From Kiritimatiellia bacterium (GTDB lineage: Bacteria; Verrucomicrobiota; Kiritimatiellia; RFP12; UBA1067): DNA of 64,000 bases. The notes beneath the pieces are model-generated. The model was not told where the DNA came from, did no database searches, and was given only the letters and a program-made list of their open reading frames with translations. Made by a program: the position numbers and the translations under genes. The stretch lies in contig JAFQYM010000045.1 of the NCBI GenBank assembly GCA_017406465.1, forward strand, positions 17,183 through 81,182, given 5' to 3'. Shown piece by piece: positions 29,980-39,252 of the stretch; within the stretch, counting starts at the first letter, position 1; the number at the start of each line of letters is the position of its first letter.

Positions 29980-30978
29980 TCAGCAAAGGGAGATTTTCAT
30001 CTCAACCGACTGTATAAGGGGGCGGACGGGCCTGTCCCTCATGGTTAGCTGGGCCATCTCTGGCGACACGCCGAAGAGATACCCGGCCTCGCTTCCCTCG
30101 ACTTTGAGATATCCGTCCGCGCCAATCGTCAGCACGGCGCTAAGAGGCGCGTCCCATGCAATAGTGTGTCCGCAGCCCGAATGAGTCCTTCGATATTCCT
30201 CTGGATAGAGTTCGTGGCTCTTGTGGTAATACTTGTAGTTCGCGGAATTAAGGTCGAGGTAGGGAATTCCGTCAATGAAACGCAAACCGTCGGTATGGTG
30301 GTGCCCATTCACGACAAGACGCACCTTCGAGCCCTTTTCGCGATTCAGGCGCGCAAAGAGCGAACGAAGCCTGCTCCAGTCCGGCATTCCATGCTGCTCG
30401 CGCTCGCAGCTCTGGTGCATGAACACGACGCATGGATTGGGAGAGCTTGATATTACGTTCTCCGCCCACGCATACTGCTCCTCACCGAGCGTCCAAGAAA
30501 GTTCGCGCGGCACATCAAAGTAGTTGGAGCCCTGGAAATGGACGAACGAGTCTCCTTTGCGGAAATAGTTCGTGTCGAGGACCACGAAGCGAAAACCGCC
30601 GCGGTCGAAACAGTAGTATCCACGCTCCATGCGATACGCCTCAAGCGTCTTCTCCACCGGACAGCATTCCGTGTCGTGGTTTCCGAGCGTATGGAAAGTC
30701 GGCAGCGGCGCGTCGTTGTACAACTTCACGTAGTCGGCGTTGCGCACCGGATCGTGGGTGAAGTCCCCCGCGTGAATCGCGAATTCGCAGCGCGCCGAAA
30801 CCGCCCTCGCAAGTATTCGCTCAAGCCATTCGCGCGAGTCGTTCGGATAGACTCCCGGCATGTAGTGGATGTCGGCGAACGCGAGAAACCTGACACGGTC
30901 CGCGGAAGGCGCGGCGGCCGGAATCGCGGCGGTCGCCGCCACTGCACCGAGGAATCCCCTTCGCGTAGATAACGCCAT
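29980..30978 (-). CDS. Tat-exported metallophosphoesterase
   Basis: 332 aa from the ATG at 30978, chosen because GGAGGAAAAA precedes it and a twin-arginine signal starts directly (ALSTRRGFLGAVAATAAIPA). Metal-binding motifs follow: FADIHYMPG (~34-42), HAGDFTHDP (~66-74), LGNHDTE (~95-101), FMHQSCE and NGHHHTDG (~250). It is a calcineurin-like phosphatase or phosphodiesterase exported folded, with metals loaded in the cytosol. It sits among glycan-degrading genes and may remove phosphate from their substrate; that is inference. Confidence 0.8.
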   Translation of the reverse strand: MALSTRRGFLGAVAATAAIPAAAPSADRVRFLAFADIHYMPGVYPNDSREWLERILARAVSARCEFAIHAGDFTHDPVRNADYVKLYNDAPLPTFHTLGNHDTECCPVEKTLEAYRMERGYYCFDRGGFRFVVLDTNYFRKGDSFVHFQGSNYFDVPRELSWTLGEEQYAWAENVISSSPNPCVVFMHQSCEREQHGMPDWSRLRSLFARLNREKGSKVRLVVNGHHHTDGLRFIDGIPYLDLNSANYKYYHKSHELYPEEYRRTHSGCGHTIAWDAPLSAVLTIGADGYLKVEGSEAGYLFGVSPEMAQLTMRDRPVRPLIQSVEMKISLC

Positions 30979-31028
30979 GTTCACTTTTTCCTCCATTGAC
31001 GCATTTCGCGGCGCAGACACAGCACCGC

Positions 31029-32627
31029 TCAGAGTTTGACCTCAAGCCAGACAAAATCGCGGGATTTGAGGTCGACAGGCCCGCGATTGAAGATTTCCAC
31101 GCCGTTCCAGCCGTCGTGCAGGACGCCGGGCGGAACGACTGCCGCGACGTAGCAGAGGGCATCGCCTTCCTTGGCTTCCGGCAAGTCCTTGAGGCAGACT
31201 GAATCGAGGCTGACGGGAGCGCACTTCACGGAATTCACAATAACGTCGACGTCAAGCGACGTCTTAGCGCCAATGACTACCACGGCACGTCGCCCGGAGA
31301 CGCCCTCGCCGCAATTGACCTTGACGCAGCCGTTGCAGCAGTTGCGCCACACAGCGTTCCAGTACGGCGACGACGGGAACACTCCCTCTCCTATCGGCGC
31401 ATGGCTCGTGAACACATGGCGGCGCGGCATGCGGGCCAGGGCCTCGCGGTCGCCAAGCGACGCGATGTAGGCGGGATAGCCGTCGTGCCTCTCCTTCGCG
31501 TGTCGCGGGAAGTGATTGTAGAGATAGGCCGCATCAGCCCCGTCATGATACCATCCGGACACGAAGCCCCTGTCTATGTCTGCGGAAAAGGCAAGGACGT
31601 ACCTCTTGTCGTCGCTCGACCGGCAATAGTAGTCGACGTCAGGCGCAAGGACTATAGGCTTAGGGCATATCGCCCTGTAGAGCGCGACATCGCAATCCAT
31701 TTCGGTCGACGTGTCGCGCGGCGACGGGACGACGACGTCCACAAGCCCTTCACGCACCCACGTCGCGATGTCCATCCCTACGCCGTACGCCTCGCGAACG
31801 CGCGCGGGCACGCGCACGGCGATCTTTACCGGATGCCCCCACTTCGCCGCGGCCTCGGACGCCGTCTTACGCGTCTCGCGCATGAAGTGCGTGAGAACAT
31901 GCGCGTTCGATTCGTCGTGTCCTGGCGCGAACAGCGGAACGCACCGCATCCAGTCGAGCTCTATGCCGTCCGACTCGTAACCAAGCAGATATTCGCGCAT
32001 AAGCGCGAGATGGGCGTCAAGCACCTCTCTCTTCGCGTAGTCGAACCCGTTGTCGCGCCATTCACCGCGCCACGAATGGCGATACCACGCCCGAAGAAGG
32101 TCCTTTCGGTCAAGCCACATGTCGGAATGAAGAGGGATCCACTCGCTGCCGAGATACGTGTAGTGGATGTCATTCATGCGCATCGAATGCCACATCTCCA
32201 CGCCTCGTGCGCGGCAGCGCGCGTAGCGACGGGCAATGAAGTCCGGCATGAGCTCGCTCACCCTGTGGGCGCGGTTCGCCATCGCAAGGATGCGCCTGCC
32301 GTCCTGGTCAGTGACGAACGGCTTGCCGCGAAGAAGCGGACGGCCGTCCTCCCCGACCGATACGTCCTTCCACAGCGGAGTCGCCGTCTTTGAGCCGAAA
32401 AGCGCGCGCTGGGCGTTCAGGTTGTAGAACACCGCCGTCGCACCAGCATCGGCGTAGAAGTCCACGTCGGCGTCTATTGCCGCGGCGATTGCGCCGCGGT
32501 CCTTTAGCTCGTTGTCGGAAAAGAAGTTCCAGGCGTCTGAATTGACGTAAACGGCGGAGGCGCATGCTAGCGGAGCCGTAAACGCCATCACGACACAGCT
32601 GACGGCGAAAACATTCATTGCATTCAT
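31029..32627 (-). CDS. Secreted GHL10/DUF187-like glycosyl hydrolase
   Basis: 532 aa from the ATG at 32627, 7 nt after a TATACT box; the further 70 codons upstream lie in the promoter and the next gene. Signal peptide MNAMNVFAVSCVVMAFTAPL followed by ACASA. The TIM-barrel core contains YESDGIELDWMRCVPLF (~195-212), the GHL10-type segment with acidic residues, and IDRGFVSGWYHDGADAAYLY. The C-terminal ~110 residues are a beta-sandwich. Probably acts on an extracellular polysaccharide. The next gene downstream is the Tat phosphoesterase. Confidence 0.65.
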   Translation of the reverse strand: MNAMNVFAVSCVVMAFTAPLACASAVYVNSDAWNFFSDNELKDRGAIAAAIDADVDFYADAGATAVFYNLNAQRALFGSKTATPLWKDVSVGEDGRPLLRGKPFVTDQDGRRILAMANRAHRVSELMPDFIARRYARCRARGVEMWHSMRMNDIHYTYLGSEWIPLHSDMWLDRKDLLRAWYRHSWRGEWRDNGFDYAKREVLDAHLALMREYLLGYESDGIELDWMRCVPLFAPGHDESNAHVLTHFMRETRKTASEAAAKWGHPVKIAVRVPARVREAYGVGMDIATWVREGLVDVVVPSPRDTSTEMDCDVALYRAICPKPIVLAPDVDYYCRSSDDKRYVLAFSADIDRGFVSGWYHDGADAAYLYNHFPRHAKERHDGYPAYIASLGDREALARMPRRHVFTSHAPIGEGVFPSSPYWNAVWRNCCNGCVKVNCGEGVSGRRAVVVIGAKTSLDVDVIVNSVKCAPVSLDSVCLKDLPEAKEGDALCYVAAVVPPGVLHDGWNGVEIFNRGPVDLKSRDFVWLEVKL

Positions 32628-32634
32628 TGAATTC

Positions 32635-32640
32635 AGTATA
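32635..32640 (-). promoter_or_regulatory. Extended -10 promoter of the GHL10-like gene
   Basis: TGA-TATACT on the minus strand, 7 nt before the ATG at 32627. It fits in the 46-bp gap to the preceding gene. Confidence 0.55.
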
Positions 32641-32673
32641 TCAAAGCCAGTCTGCTTGGTCAAGATCGCGGCG

Positions 32674-34695
32674 TCAGAAGGAAAGGCGCAGGACGACTGG
32701 CTCGCAGCAGACGACGCGAACATCGATCTCAACGACGAGCGCCCCCTTCCGCCGGAAGGAGACGCCCTCCCATACGCCTGTCGGAGCAAGCCGCTCGACC
32801 GCCTTCGGCGTCCGCGCGAGGCGCAGCGGCAAGACATCGTCTGCGTCGAAGGAAAGCCTCGTCACAGCAAGTATCTCCCGCCCGTCCGGCAGGACGCCGT
32901 GGCGGACGAATTCCTGCTCGCCGGACTCGACGGCCATTTCAAGCGGCGAACCGTTCAGCTTGTCGAGAAGTGAGAGAAAGAGCCGCCTACGCTGGGGGCG
33001 AAACATCTTGTGGTCCACGAGGTCGAGATGCCAGCCGAGGACGGCGACGCGGCCGCCGAGGCGGTTCGCGAAGAGCGTATGCGATGGTGCTACGACCTCG
33101 GGCGAGGCGAAGCAATCGCCTCGGCAGAAGTTCGCGAGAACCTCCACGTCGCCGGAGACAGGCTTCAAGTGAGACATGGAATCGTCCCAGTGACAGCGGT
33201 TGACGACGGCGCCGTCGGACGAGACTTCGCCGGAGAAGGCGAAACCATCGCCGCCGGGCGTGGCCTCGACGCCGAGAAGCGACGCAAAGCCGCGCGTCGT
33301 AAGCTTGCGCGCGGCGAAAGAATCGACAATGGTCTTCTTTGAAAGGACTGTCTCGACCTGCGCATCGGTCATGACGTCGACATCCTCCCCGCGAAGGGCG
33401 AAGATTCCGTCCGTCTCGACGCCCTCGTAGCGCAGCGGGATGCCGTAGACCGCCTCGATTGGCGTGTTCCAGGGTCCGGGATGGAGTCCGCGCAGCGTAT
33501 GGAGGGGATGTCCGCCGTATCCTTCGGGCGGGCGGGCGACATAACCGGAAATCCCCTGCCACCGAATGCTGGGCGCAAGGGCGTGAAGTGTTTCGTAGAA
33601 GCCCCTGAAGTCGCGTAACCGCGCCTCGTAGCGGCTTTGCGAGCCGGTGTGGACCGGCTGCTGGAACTCGCTCGTCCAGAGCTTGCACCCCGACAGCCCG
33701 GACAGCATGGCCAACGCGATGTGCGAATGGAACATCGCAGCAGACTCGCTCATGTAGTTCTGCGGAAAGGTGTCAGTTTCGTCCCAGGCCTCAGCCACGC
33801 CGTCGCACTGGTAGAGGACGCGCGACGCAATGGCGAAGTCGTGGACGAGATGCGACGGACGCTGGTCCCCGTAGGCCGCGTTGTTCACGCGCATGAACGG
33901 CTTTGTCCGCGTACCGGCGAGCGCATGCGCGATGTCGGCGTTCTCCCAGTAGCCGCCCCAACAGGCGCAGATGCCGCATCGCATCGACGGATCGACCGCG
34001 TCGACTGCCTCGCGGATCGTCTTTGCAAAGTCCACGATCGTCCGGCGAAGAGTCCTGGACGCGGCGACGGAGACGGCGCCAGTCGGCGCCTCTTCGCGAA
34101 GAGCCCGCTCTATCTCCGCCGCGGAACGTCCGAGGTCTCGGCTCATCTCGGCAAGGTGTAGGGGGCAGAAGCACTCGCCGACGCGAATGCCGACGTCGTC
34201 GTCAATGAGAAGAAGCGACGGACGCTCCGCGGCGATTGAAGAGATGCATTCGCGCACGTAGCCGCGGAAGCCCGGGTCGAGGACACAGAAACGCGGGCTC
34301 TCCTTTCCGTCGAAAAGGACGACATGCTGCCATTTTTCCTGCGTCAGCGGGACTTTCCCGTTCCAGCCGTGGCCGAGCGTGCTCTGGACAAGAACGCCGA
34401 GTTCGACGCCCGATCCCGCGACGCCATCGCGAACCTTGCGGAAACGTTCGCACAGGACGGGGACGAGGTCGCGCGCAGGCGTCGTCTGCGGATGAAAGCT
34501 CAGGCTCAGGAGAAAGCGGTCTAGCCCGACCTCGCGATGCTGCCGGAGGATTTCGGACACTGCGAAGTCCTCGCGACCGGGGAACACCGGCACAATGTTG
34601 TAGAACAAGGGGCGATCCTCGCGAGCAACAGACGCAAACGGGAAGCCGGCGGCAAGCGCAAGCCCGAGGAGCGTTCCCGCTGTCAAGACCTTCAA
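32674..34695 (-). CDS. Secreted TIM-barrel hydrolase-like protein, TTG start
   Basis: 673 aa from a TTG at 34695. The TTG overlaps the stop of the acetyltransferase gene (TTGA) and has AAGGAGG 8 nt upstream; the protein then opens with a signal peptide (KVLTAGTLLGLALAAGFPFA). No ATG fits as well. Residues ~20-430 are TIM-barrel-like (LLLIDDDVGIRVGECFCPLH, FMRVNNAAYGDQRPSHLVHD, LSGCKLWTSEF). Residues ~480-600 look amidotransferase-like (LANRLGGRVAVLGWH region), as in GH42 relatives. Exact family not recognised. Confidence 0.6.
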   Translation of the reverse strand: MKVLTAGTLLGLALAAGFPFASVAREDRPLFYNIVPVFPGREDFAVSEILRQHREVGLDRFLLSLSFHPQTTPARDLVPVLCERFRKVRDGVAGSGVELGVLVQSTLGHGWNGKVPLTQEKWQHVVLFDGKESPRFCVLDPGFRGYVRECISSIAAERPSLLLIDDDVGIRVGECFCPLHLAEMSRDLGRSAAEIERALREEAPTGAVSVAASRTLRRTIVDFAKTIREAVDAVDPSMRCGICACWGGYWENADIAHALAGTRTKPFMRVNNAAYGDQRPSHLVHDFAIASRVLYQCDGVAEAWDETDTFPQNYMSESAAMFHSHIALAMLSGLSGCKLWTSEFQQPVHTGSQSRYEARLRDFRGFYETLHALAPSIRWQGISGYVARPPEGYGGHPLHTLRGLHPGPWNTPIEAVYGIPLRYEGVETDGIFALRGEDVDVMTDAQVETVLSKKTIVDSFAARKLTTRGFASLLGVEATPGGDGFAFSGEVSSDGAVVNRCHWDDSMSHLKPVSGDVEVLANFCRGDCFASPEVVAPSHTLFANRLGGRVAVLGWHLDLVDHKMFRPQRRRLFLSLLDKLNGSPLEMAVESGEQEFVRHGVLPDGREILAVTRLSFDADDVLPLRLARTPKAVERLAPTGVWEGVSFRRKGALVVEIDVRVVCCEPVVLRLSF

Positions 34696-35816
34696 GACGC
34701 GGCCTCCTTGGACCGCATCGACAGCTGGCGCATCTCGCGACGAACGTAAAGCACAGCGACGAGGAGAAGCGATGCCGCCAGCCATTCGACGACCGGCCCG
34801 GCCCACGCGCCAAGCAGATGTGCGGCACCGGGCGCGAAGATGTCTCCGAACGCTCGGAACGGCTTGCCGAAGACGCCGTGGCACATGTATGCGAGAAGCG
34901 ACGTCTGCCCGAAGAGGGTGAATATCCAAAGGCACTTCCCGAGCATGGCGGACCCTGCCCCGAGAATGTCTACGAGCCAGTAAAGCAAGGCAAGGGAGAG
35001 ACAGCACCAGCCCATCGCCTGAGCCGTGAAGGAGACAGTGAAGATGTGCTTGATCGGCGGCACGACCGGCACAAGCGCCCAGCCGACCGCGAGGAGGGCA
35101 AGCCCAAGCGCACCAAGCGCAAGCGCCCGGCGCACAGGCGCCGCGGAAGACCGCAGAATCATCGTCGCCTCCATGCCGCAGAGCCCCATCGCGGCGAACA
35201 TCGGGATCGTCGCCCACCACGTGTAGCCGCCATCGGCCAGCTTCAGTGCATTGGAACCCTCTGGGGTAAGGATCGGGACGATCCACCTCTCGAAGCGGAT
35301 CGCGACGTTCATGTCCTTAGAGTAGTCGCCGCAGAAATGCAGTAGAAGCGCATAACCGACGGCAAGAACGACTGGGATAGCCGCGCGAATCTTGCGAGAC
35401 GGCACGAGGAACGCGACGGCACAGGCGACATACGCGCAGGCAATCGTCTGCAGCGTGTTGTTGAACGGGCTCATCTTCATGACGTCAAGCGTGAGGAGAC
35501 GCCCCTGGGCCATCATGCCGAGAACCCAAAGAAGCGCGAAGCGCGAGAGGACGTGCCGCCAGTAGCGCCAGCCGGCCCTGCCGTCGTCAAGGCGCTTTCC
35601 CATCGCGAAGGGAACGGCGGCGCCGCTCATGAAGATGAAGAGCGGCATTATGATGTCCCAGAGGGTAAAACCGCCCCAGCCGTGGCTGAACTGGCGCATG
35701 AGCGCGTCCGGCAGGTCGAACGCCCTGTCAAGCGCGTAGAAGAGCGGACCTGCCACGGCAAGAAGGAACATGTCCAGTCCGCGAAGGACATCCAGCGATG
35801 CGAGCCGCCTACCCAT
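34692..35816 (-). CDS. Membrane acetyltransferase, DUF5009 / heparan N-acetyltransferase-like
   Basis: 374 aa from the ATG at 35816, with GGGAG upstream. It begins GRRLASLDVLRGLDMFLLAV, the signature of DUF5009 proteins related to lysosomal heparan-alpha-glucosaminide N-acetyltransferase, and has about ten membrane segments (LFIFMSGAAVPFAMGKRL is a second family block). Relatives transfer acetyl groups across the membrane to amino sugars. It lies between the beta-helix protein (5-bp gap) and the TTG-start hydrolase (4-bp overlap), so it belongs to the same glycan-processing transcript. Confidence 0.8.
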   Translation of the reverse strand: MGRRLASLDVLRGLDMFLLAVAGPLFYALDRAFDLPDALMRQFSHGWGGFTLWDIIMPLFIFMSGAAVPFAMGKRLDDGRAGWRYWRHVLSRFALLWVLGMMAQGRLLTLDVMKMSPFNNTLQTIACAYVACAVAFLVPSRKIRAAIPVVLAVGYALLLHFCGDYSKDMNVAIRFERWIVPILTPEGSNALKLADGGYTWWATIPMFAAMGLCGMEATMILRSSAAPVRRALALGALGLALLAVGWALVPVVPPIKHIFTVSFTAQAMGWCCLSLALLYWLVDILGAGSAMLGKCLWIFTLFGQTSLLAYMCHGVFGKPFRAFGDIFAPGAAHLLGAWAGPVVEWLAASLLLVAVLYVRREMRQLSMRSKEAAS

Positions 35817-35821
35817 GGTGT

Positions 35822-38569
35822 TTATCTCCCGTTCTTCCTTATGCGCGTGACGACCCAATGCGGCAGCTTGTCGCGAACAGGCGTCACGCCCTTCTCGGTG
35901 AATTTGTTGGCCTTGAAAACGAATTCAAGCTGCTTTCTCTTCGTGTCGCCCTGCACGGCCTTGACGACGCAGACCGCCGATTTCACGCCGGCGCCGAACT
36001 TGCATTCGGCGAAGGTCATCGTCCCCTTGACGTCTTCCGCCTTCGGCTTCAGGTCAAATATGTCGACGAACGCCGCGGCATCGCCGACGTCGCCGGCAAT
36101 CTCGCAGCCGGCAAACGTCACGTCGCGGATTCCGCATGCCGAAAAGCCCACCGCTGGCATGCCAGACATCTCGAAGCGGCATTGCAGAAATTCGACCGAG
36201 GCCGGCGAATCCCCTTCCAGGCCGCGCGTCGCCCCGCCCTTGAACACGCAGTTGCTGAAGACGACCGTCGAGCCGCTGAGACCGTCGACGCGGCAGTTTT
36301 CGAACGTGCATTCCGTGAAAAGCTGTAGACCCTTGTCGCCGACCTTGCGGAGGGCGACGTCGCGAAAAGAGCACTTGAGGAAGAGGTTCGAGGCGGAAGG
36401 CGCCTCCATCGCGCCCCCGGCCATCTCGACGCCATACCACCGCCCGAACCCCGGCTTAGACACAGTGCAGTTCGAGAACTTCGAGGCCGTGACGATGGCG
36501 GGCGACACGACTTCGGCATTGGAGAAGCTGCATTCCCTGATGCGCGAGGACGGGCCGAACGCGAACGATGTCTTTCCGTGCCCGTCGAGATCGAGGCCTG
36601 CAAGCGCGAAATCCCATCCGCTCCAGCTCTTTCCGCCGCGCAGCGAAACCGAGCCGGTGTAGACGTTGCGCTCGAAGCGGCCGTATCCAGAGCGGTTGCG
36701 CGTTTCGCACATCATGGTAGCCGTGTCCATCTCGTTGTCGCGCACGCAGGGCGAGTTCGTGCGCGGCCAGAGGTATATGCCGCACTTGTTGCGCTCGAAG
36801 ACGAAGTTATGCCCCGCGCAAGTAAGAAGGCGGCTGTTGAACGGGTTGTCCTTGCACCGGTTGCCGCGGAATGTCACGTCCTGCATCATGTCCCAGCCGT
36901 CCTCCGCGTCGAACGCGCATTTCGCGGCGGCTTCGCCGCTGTGCGTGAAGAAGTTGTTTTCGAAGAGCATGTTCTTCATCGCGCTCGCGGCGTAGCCGAC
37001 GCAGCGGCAGCGGTCGAACGTGCAGTTTTTGACGGCGCAGTTCTGGGGGATGAAGAAGCATGTCAGCGAGAGATCGTCCTTCCCGGCGGCCTTCGCCGAC
37101 ACGTTGACCTGCGAGAAGCGGAGGAACATCGCGTCCTTCGGCCGCGGCACGACGCGATACTGCCACAGCGTCTCGCCGCAGAGGAAGTTCTTGTCCTTGT
37201 CGTACCAGCACGCCGCGAGCTGCCACTGGCGCGAGCGGATGCCCTGGTAGCCGAGGTAGGCCGAGACCTGCAGCCGGTCGGCCTCGGGCGGGAGCTTGAT
37301 GAAATCCGTCGTGAATCGCCCTTCCTCCGCCGCATCGACAGTCCCGTCCTTTATGTTCAGTCCGCCAGGCAGGTAGCGTCCCGCGCCTTTCAGGAAGGTC
37401 ACCTGCTTGTCGTTGAACTTGCCCATGCCGTTCCCGCCGCCATAGCCCGTGATGTCCCTGACCGTCACGTTCTCGACGGAGCAGTAGAGCGCCTTGCCGC
37501 TGATGCCGAAACCCGTCGGCCATTCGGAATTCGACGGCGAGTTCTTGTAGTCGTGCTCGTAGTAGTCGCCCTCAAGCGTGCCGTTCACGAGATGGGCGTC
37601 GTAGACGTTCGAGAGAGAGACCATGAGCGCCCCCGCCCCGGTAAAGGCGTTCTCCTTCAGCGTCGCGCCGTTGAGGTCGAGCGTCATGCGGTTGGGGATC
37701 TTGACCTTGCGGAACGCGCTGATGCGATAAGTCCCGGGAAGAAGGACGACTTTGCGGAATCCCGCCTCCGCCTTGTCGTCAAGAAGCTTCTGGAGGCCCT
37801 CGGCCGTCGCGATCGCCGCCTGCTCGACGGCGTTCGTGTCGTAGCCCTCGTCGTAGACGATCTTTGAAAGGCGCCACGCGCCGGCCGGTATTTTCCCGCC
37901 TGGCGCGGGGATGAACACCGTGTAACCAGGACTGCCGTCGCGCGGCGTCGCCTGCGGCTCGTAGTCCTCGAGCGATGGCGCGTCCACGAGGACACGCCGA
38001 CCAAGGTCGCCGTCGTTCCGGATGCCGTAGGTCTCGAGGTCGTCGGCAGCCATGGCATAGGTCTCGCTCGGTGGGATCTCCAGCGCCTCTGGCGTCATCA
38101 CGCGGAACTTGTGCCAGACGCGGTGCGATTCAAGGCCCTTGGCGTCGACAGCCCACACGCAGAACTCGTATTCGCCCTCGGGAAAGGGGTCGAACTCGAA
38201 CGCGCCGTCGCCGGACGGCACGTTCTCCAACGTCTCCTCGCGCACCTTTCCGTCGGCGCCGAGGCACTTGAACTTGACGGTGAATCGGAACGACTCGTCT
38301 CCAAAGCGGATTTTCGAGTTGTCGTAGTCGGTGACGAAGAACGGAATGGTCACCTTCTCGCCCGTCTTGACTGTCGGCGTTATGTAGTAGGTGGAGATGT
38401 ACGGATACTTGAGGTGGTCTGGCGCGACGTACCACCAGCCCTGCTGGTCGTCCGTCAGCTTCCTGACGTTCGTCGGATCGGTGAATTCGCCGGGAACCAC
38501 CGCATCAGCAAGAACAGCCGACGACAAGGCGACGGCAGCGCCTGCGAAAAGGACAGTCTTGATAGCCAT
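35822..38569 (-). CDS. Secreted right-handed beta-helix protein (pectate-lyase-like fold)
   Basis: 915 aa with a signal peptide (MAIKTVLFAGAAVALSSAVL, then ADA). Residues ~25-150 are an Ig-like beta domain. From ~250 to ~880 the sequence is a long series of short strands (VENVTVRDITGYGGG, CAVKNCTFDRCRC, VEFLQCRF), the pattern of right-handed parallel beta-helices found in polysaccharide lyases and GH families. No catalytic set can be named. The ATG shares a base with the SDR stop codon (TAATG), so the two are translated together. Confidence 0.7.
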   Translation of the reverse strand: MAIKTVLFAGAAVALSSAVLADAVVPGEFTDPTNVRKLTDDQQGWWYVAPDHLKYPYISTYYITPTVKTGEKVTIPFFVTDYDNSKIRFGDESFRFTVKFKCLGADGKVREETLENVPSGDGAFEFDPFPEGEYEFCVWAVDAKGLESHRVWHKFRVMTPEALEIPPSETYAMAADDLETYGIRNDGDLGRRVLVDAPSLEDYEPQATPRDGSPGYTVFIPAPGGKIPAGAWRLSKIVYDEGYDTNAVEQAAIATAEGLQKLLDDKAEAGFRKVVLLPGTYRISAFRKVKIPNRMTLDLNGATLKENAFTGAGALMVSLSNVYDAHLVNGTLEGDYYEHDYKNSPSNSEWPTGFGISGKALYCSVENVTVRDITGYGGGNGMGKFNDKQVTFLKGAGRYLPGGLNIKDGTVDAAEEGRFTTDFIKLPPEADRLQVSAYLGYQGIRSRQWQLAACWYDKDKNFLCGETLWQYRVVPRPKDAMFLRFSQVNVSAKAAGKDDLSLTCFFIPQNCAVKNCTFDRCRCVGYAASAMKNMLFENNFFTHSGEAAAKCAFDAEDGWDMMQDVTFRGNRCKDNPFNSRLLTCAGHNFVFERNKCGIYLWPRTNSPCVRDNEMDTATMMCETRNRSGYGRFERNVYTGSVSLRGGKSWSGWDFALAGLDLDGHGKTSFAFGPSSRIRECSFSNAEVVSPAIVTASKFSNCTVSKPGFGRWYGVEMAGGAMEAPSASNLFLKCSFRDVALRKVGDKGLQLFTECTFENCRVDGLSGSTVVFSNCVFKGGATRGLEGDSPASVEFLQCRFEMSGMPAVGFSACGIRDVTFAGCEIAGDVGDAAAFVDIFDLKPKAEDVKGTMTFAECKFGAGVKSAVCVVKAVQGDTKRKQLEFVFKANKFTEKGVTPVRDKLPHWVVTRIRKNGR

Positions 38570-39252
38570 TAGTATATTCCTCCGTTTATTGAAACGACCT
38601 GACGCGTCAAATACGCCGCGCCGTCAGAAAGAAGGTAGGAAACGAGCGACGCCACCTCCTCGGGTTTCCCGAAGCGCTGCATTGGAATCGACTTTCTTGC
38701 GGTTTCGGCGGCTTCGCCGTCCATCGCGGCCGACATCCCGGCGTCGATGAACCCTGGGGCGATCGCGTTCACGGTTATGCCGCGCGCGGCGACCTCCACG
38801 GCAAGCGACTTGACGGCGCCAACAAGCCCCGCCTTGGCCGCCGCATAGTTTACCTGGCCGCGGTTTCCTGCGACGCCGGACGCAGACGAGATGGCGACGA
38901 TCCTGCCGCGGATCCTGCCAAGGACCATCGGCAAGAGGCACGGCTTCACGACATTGTAGAAGCCGTCAAGGTCCGTACGGACAACCTCGTCCCAAGTTTC
39001 GCCATCCATCTCGGCAAAGCCGCAGTCTCGGCACACGCCGGCATTGAGCACAACGGCGTAGTACGGCCCGTTTGCCGCTATGTCGGCGTCTATGGCCTTC
39101 TTCGCCGCGTCGCGGTCGGCAACATCGAAGACAAGATCGGTTCCACCAGACTTCACGGAATGCGTCACGACCGCATAGCCCTCGGCGCGAAGGACGTCGG
39201 CGACGACCTTCCCGACGCCGCGGGAACTACCAGTGACAAGCACTCGCTTCAT
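38569..39252 (-). CDS. Short-chain dehydrogenase/reductase, FabG-like
   Basis: 227 aa from the ATG at 39252 (4-bp overlap with the ketosynthase stop). NADP-binding GSSRGVG (~8-14), NAG in VVLNAGVCRD, catalytic Ser in AISSASG, and YAAAKAG with the Tyr-Lys pair, then GITVNAIAPGFIDAGM and the terminal SINGGIY. The best match is 3-oxoacyl-ACP reductase of fatty-acid or related acyl-chain synthesis. It directly follows a ketosynthase, so a condensation-reduction pair is likely; whether for normal fatty acids or a special lipid is open. Confidence 0.85.
   Translation of the reverse strand: MKRVLVTGSSRGVGKVVADVLRAEGYAVVTHSVKSGGTDLVFDVADRDAAKKAIDADIAANGPYYAVVLNAGVCRDCGFAEMDGETWDEVVRTDLDGFYNVVKPCLLPMVLGRIRGRIVAISSASGVAGNRGQVNYAAAKAGLVGAVKSLAVEVAARGITVNAIAPGFIDAGMSAAMDGEAAETARKSIPMQRFGKPEEVASLVSYLLSDGAAYLTRQVVSINGGIY

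Noticed and set aside
34696..35286. N-terminal extension of the 673-aa hydrolase into the acetyltransferase region
   Set aside because: The extra 197 residues are an Arg/Ala-rich shadow of the acetyltransferase; the TTG start with AAGGAGG and signal peptide fits better.
35553..37867. Plus-strand open frames of 300-430 codons
   Set aside because: Antisense to the acetyltransferase and the beta-helix protein, with Arg/Ala/Val-rich shadow composition.
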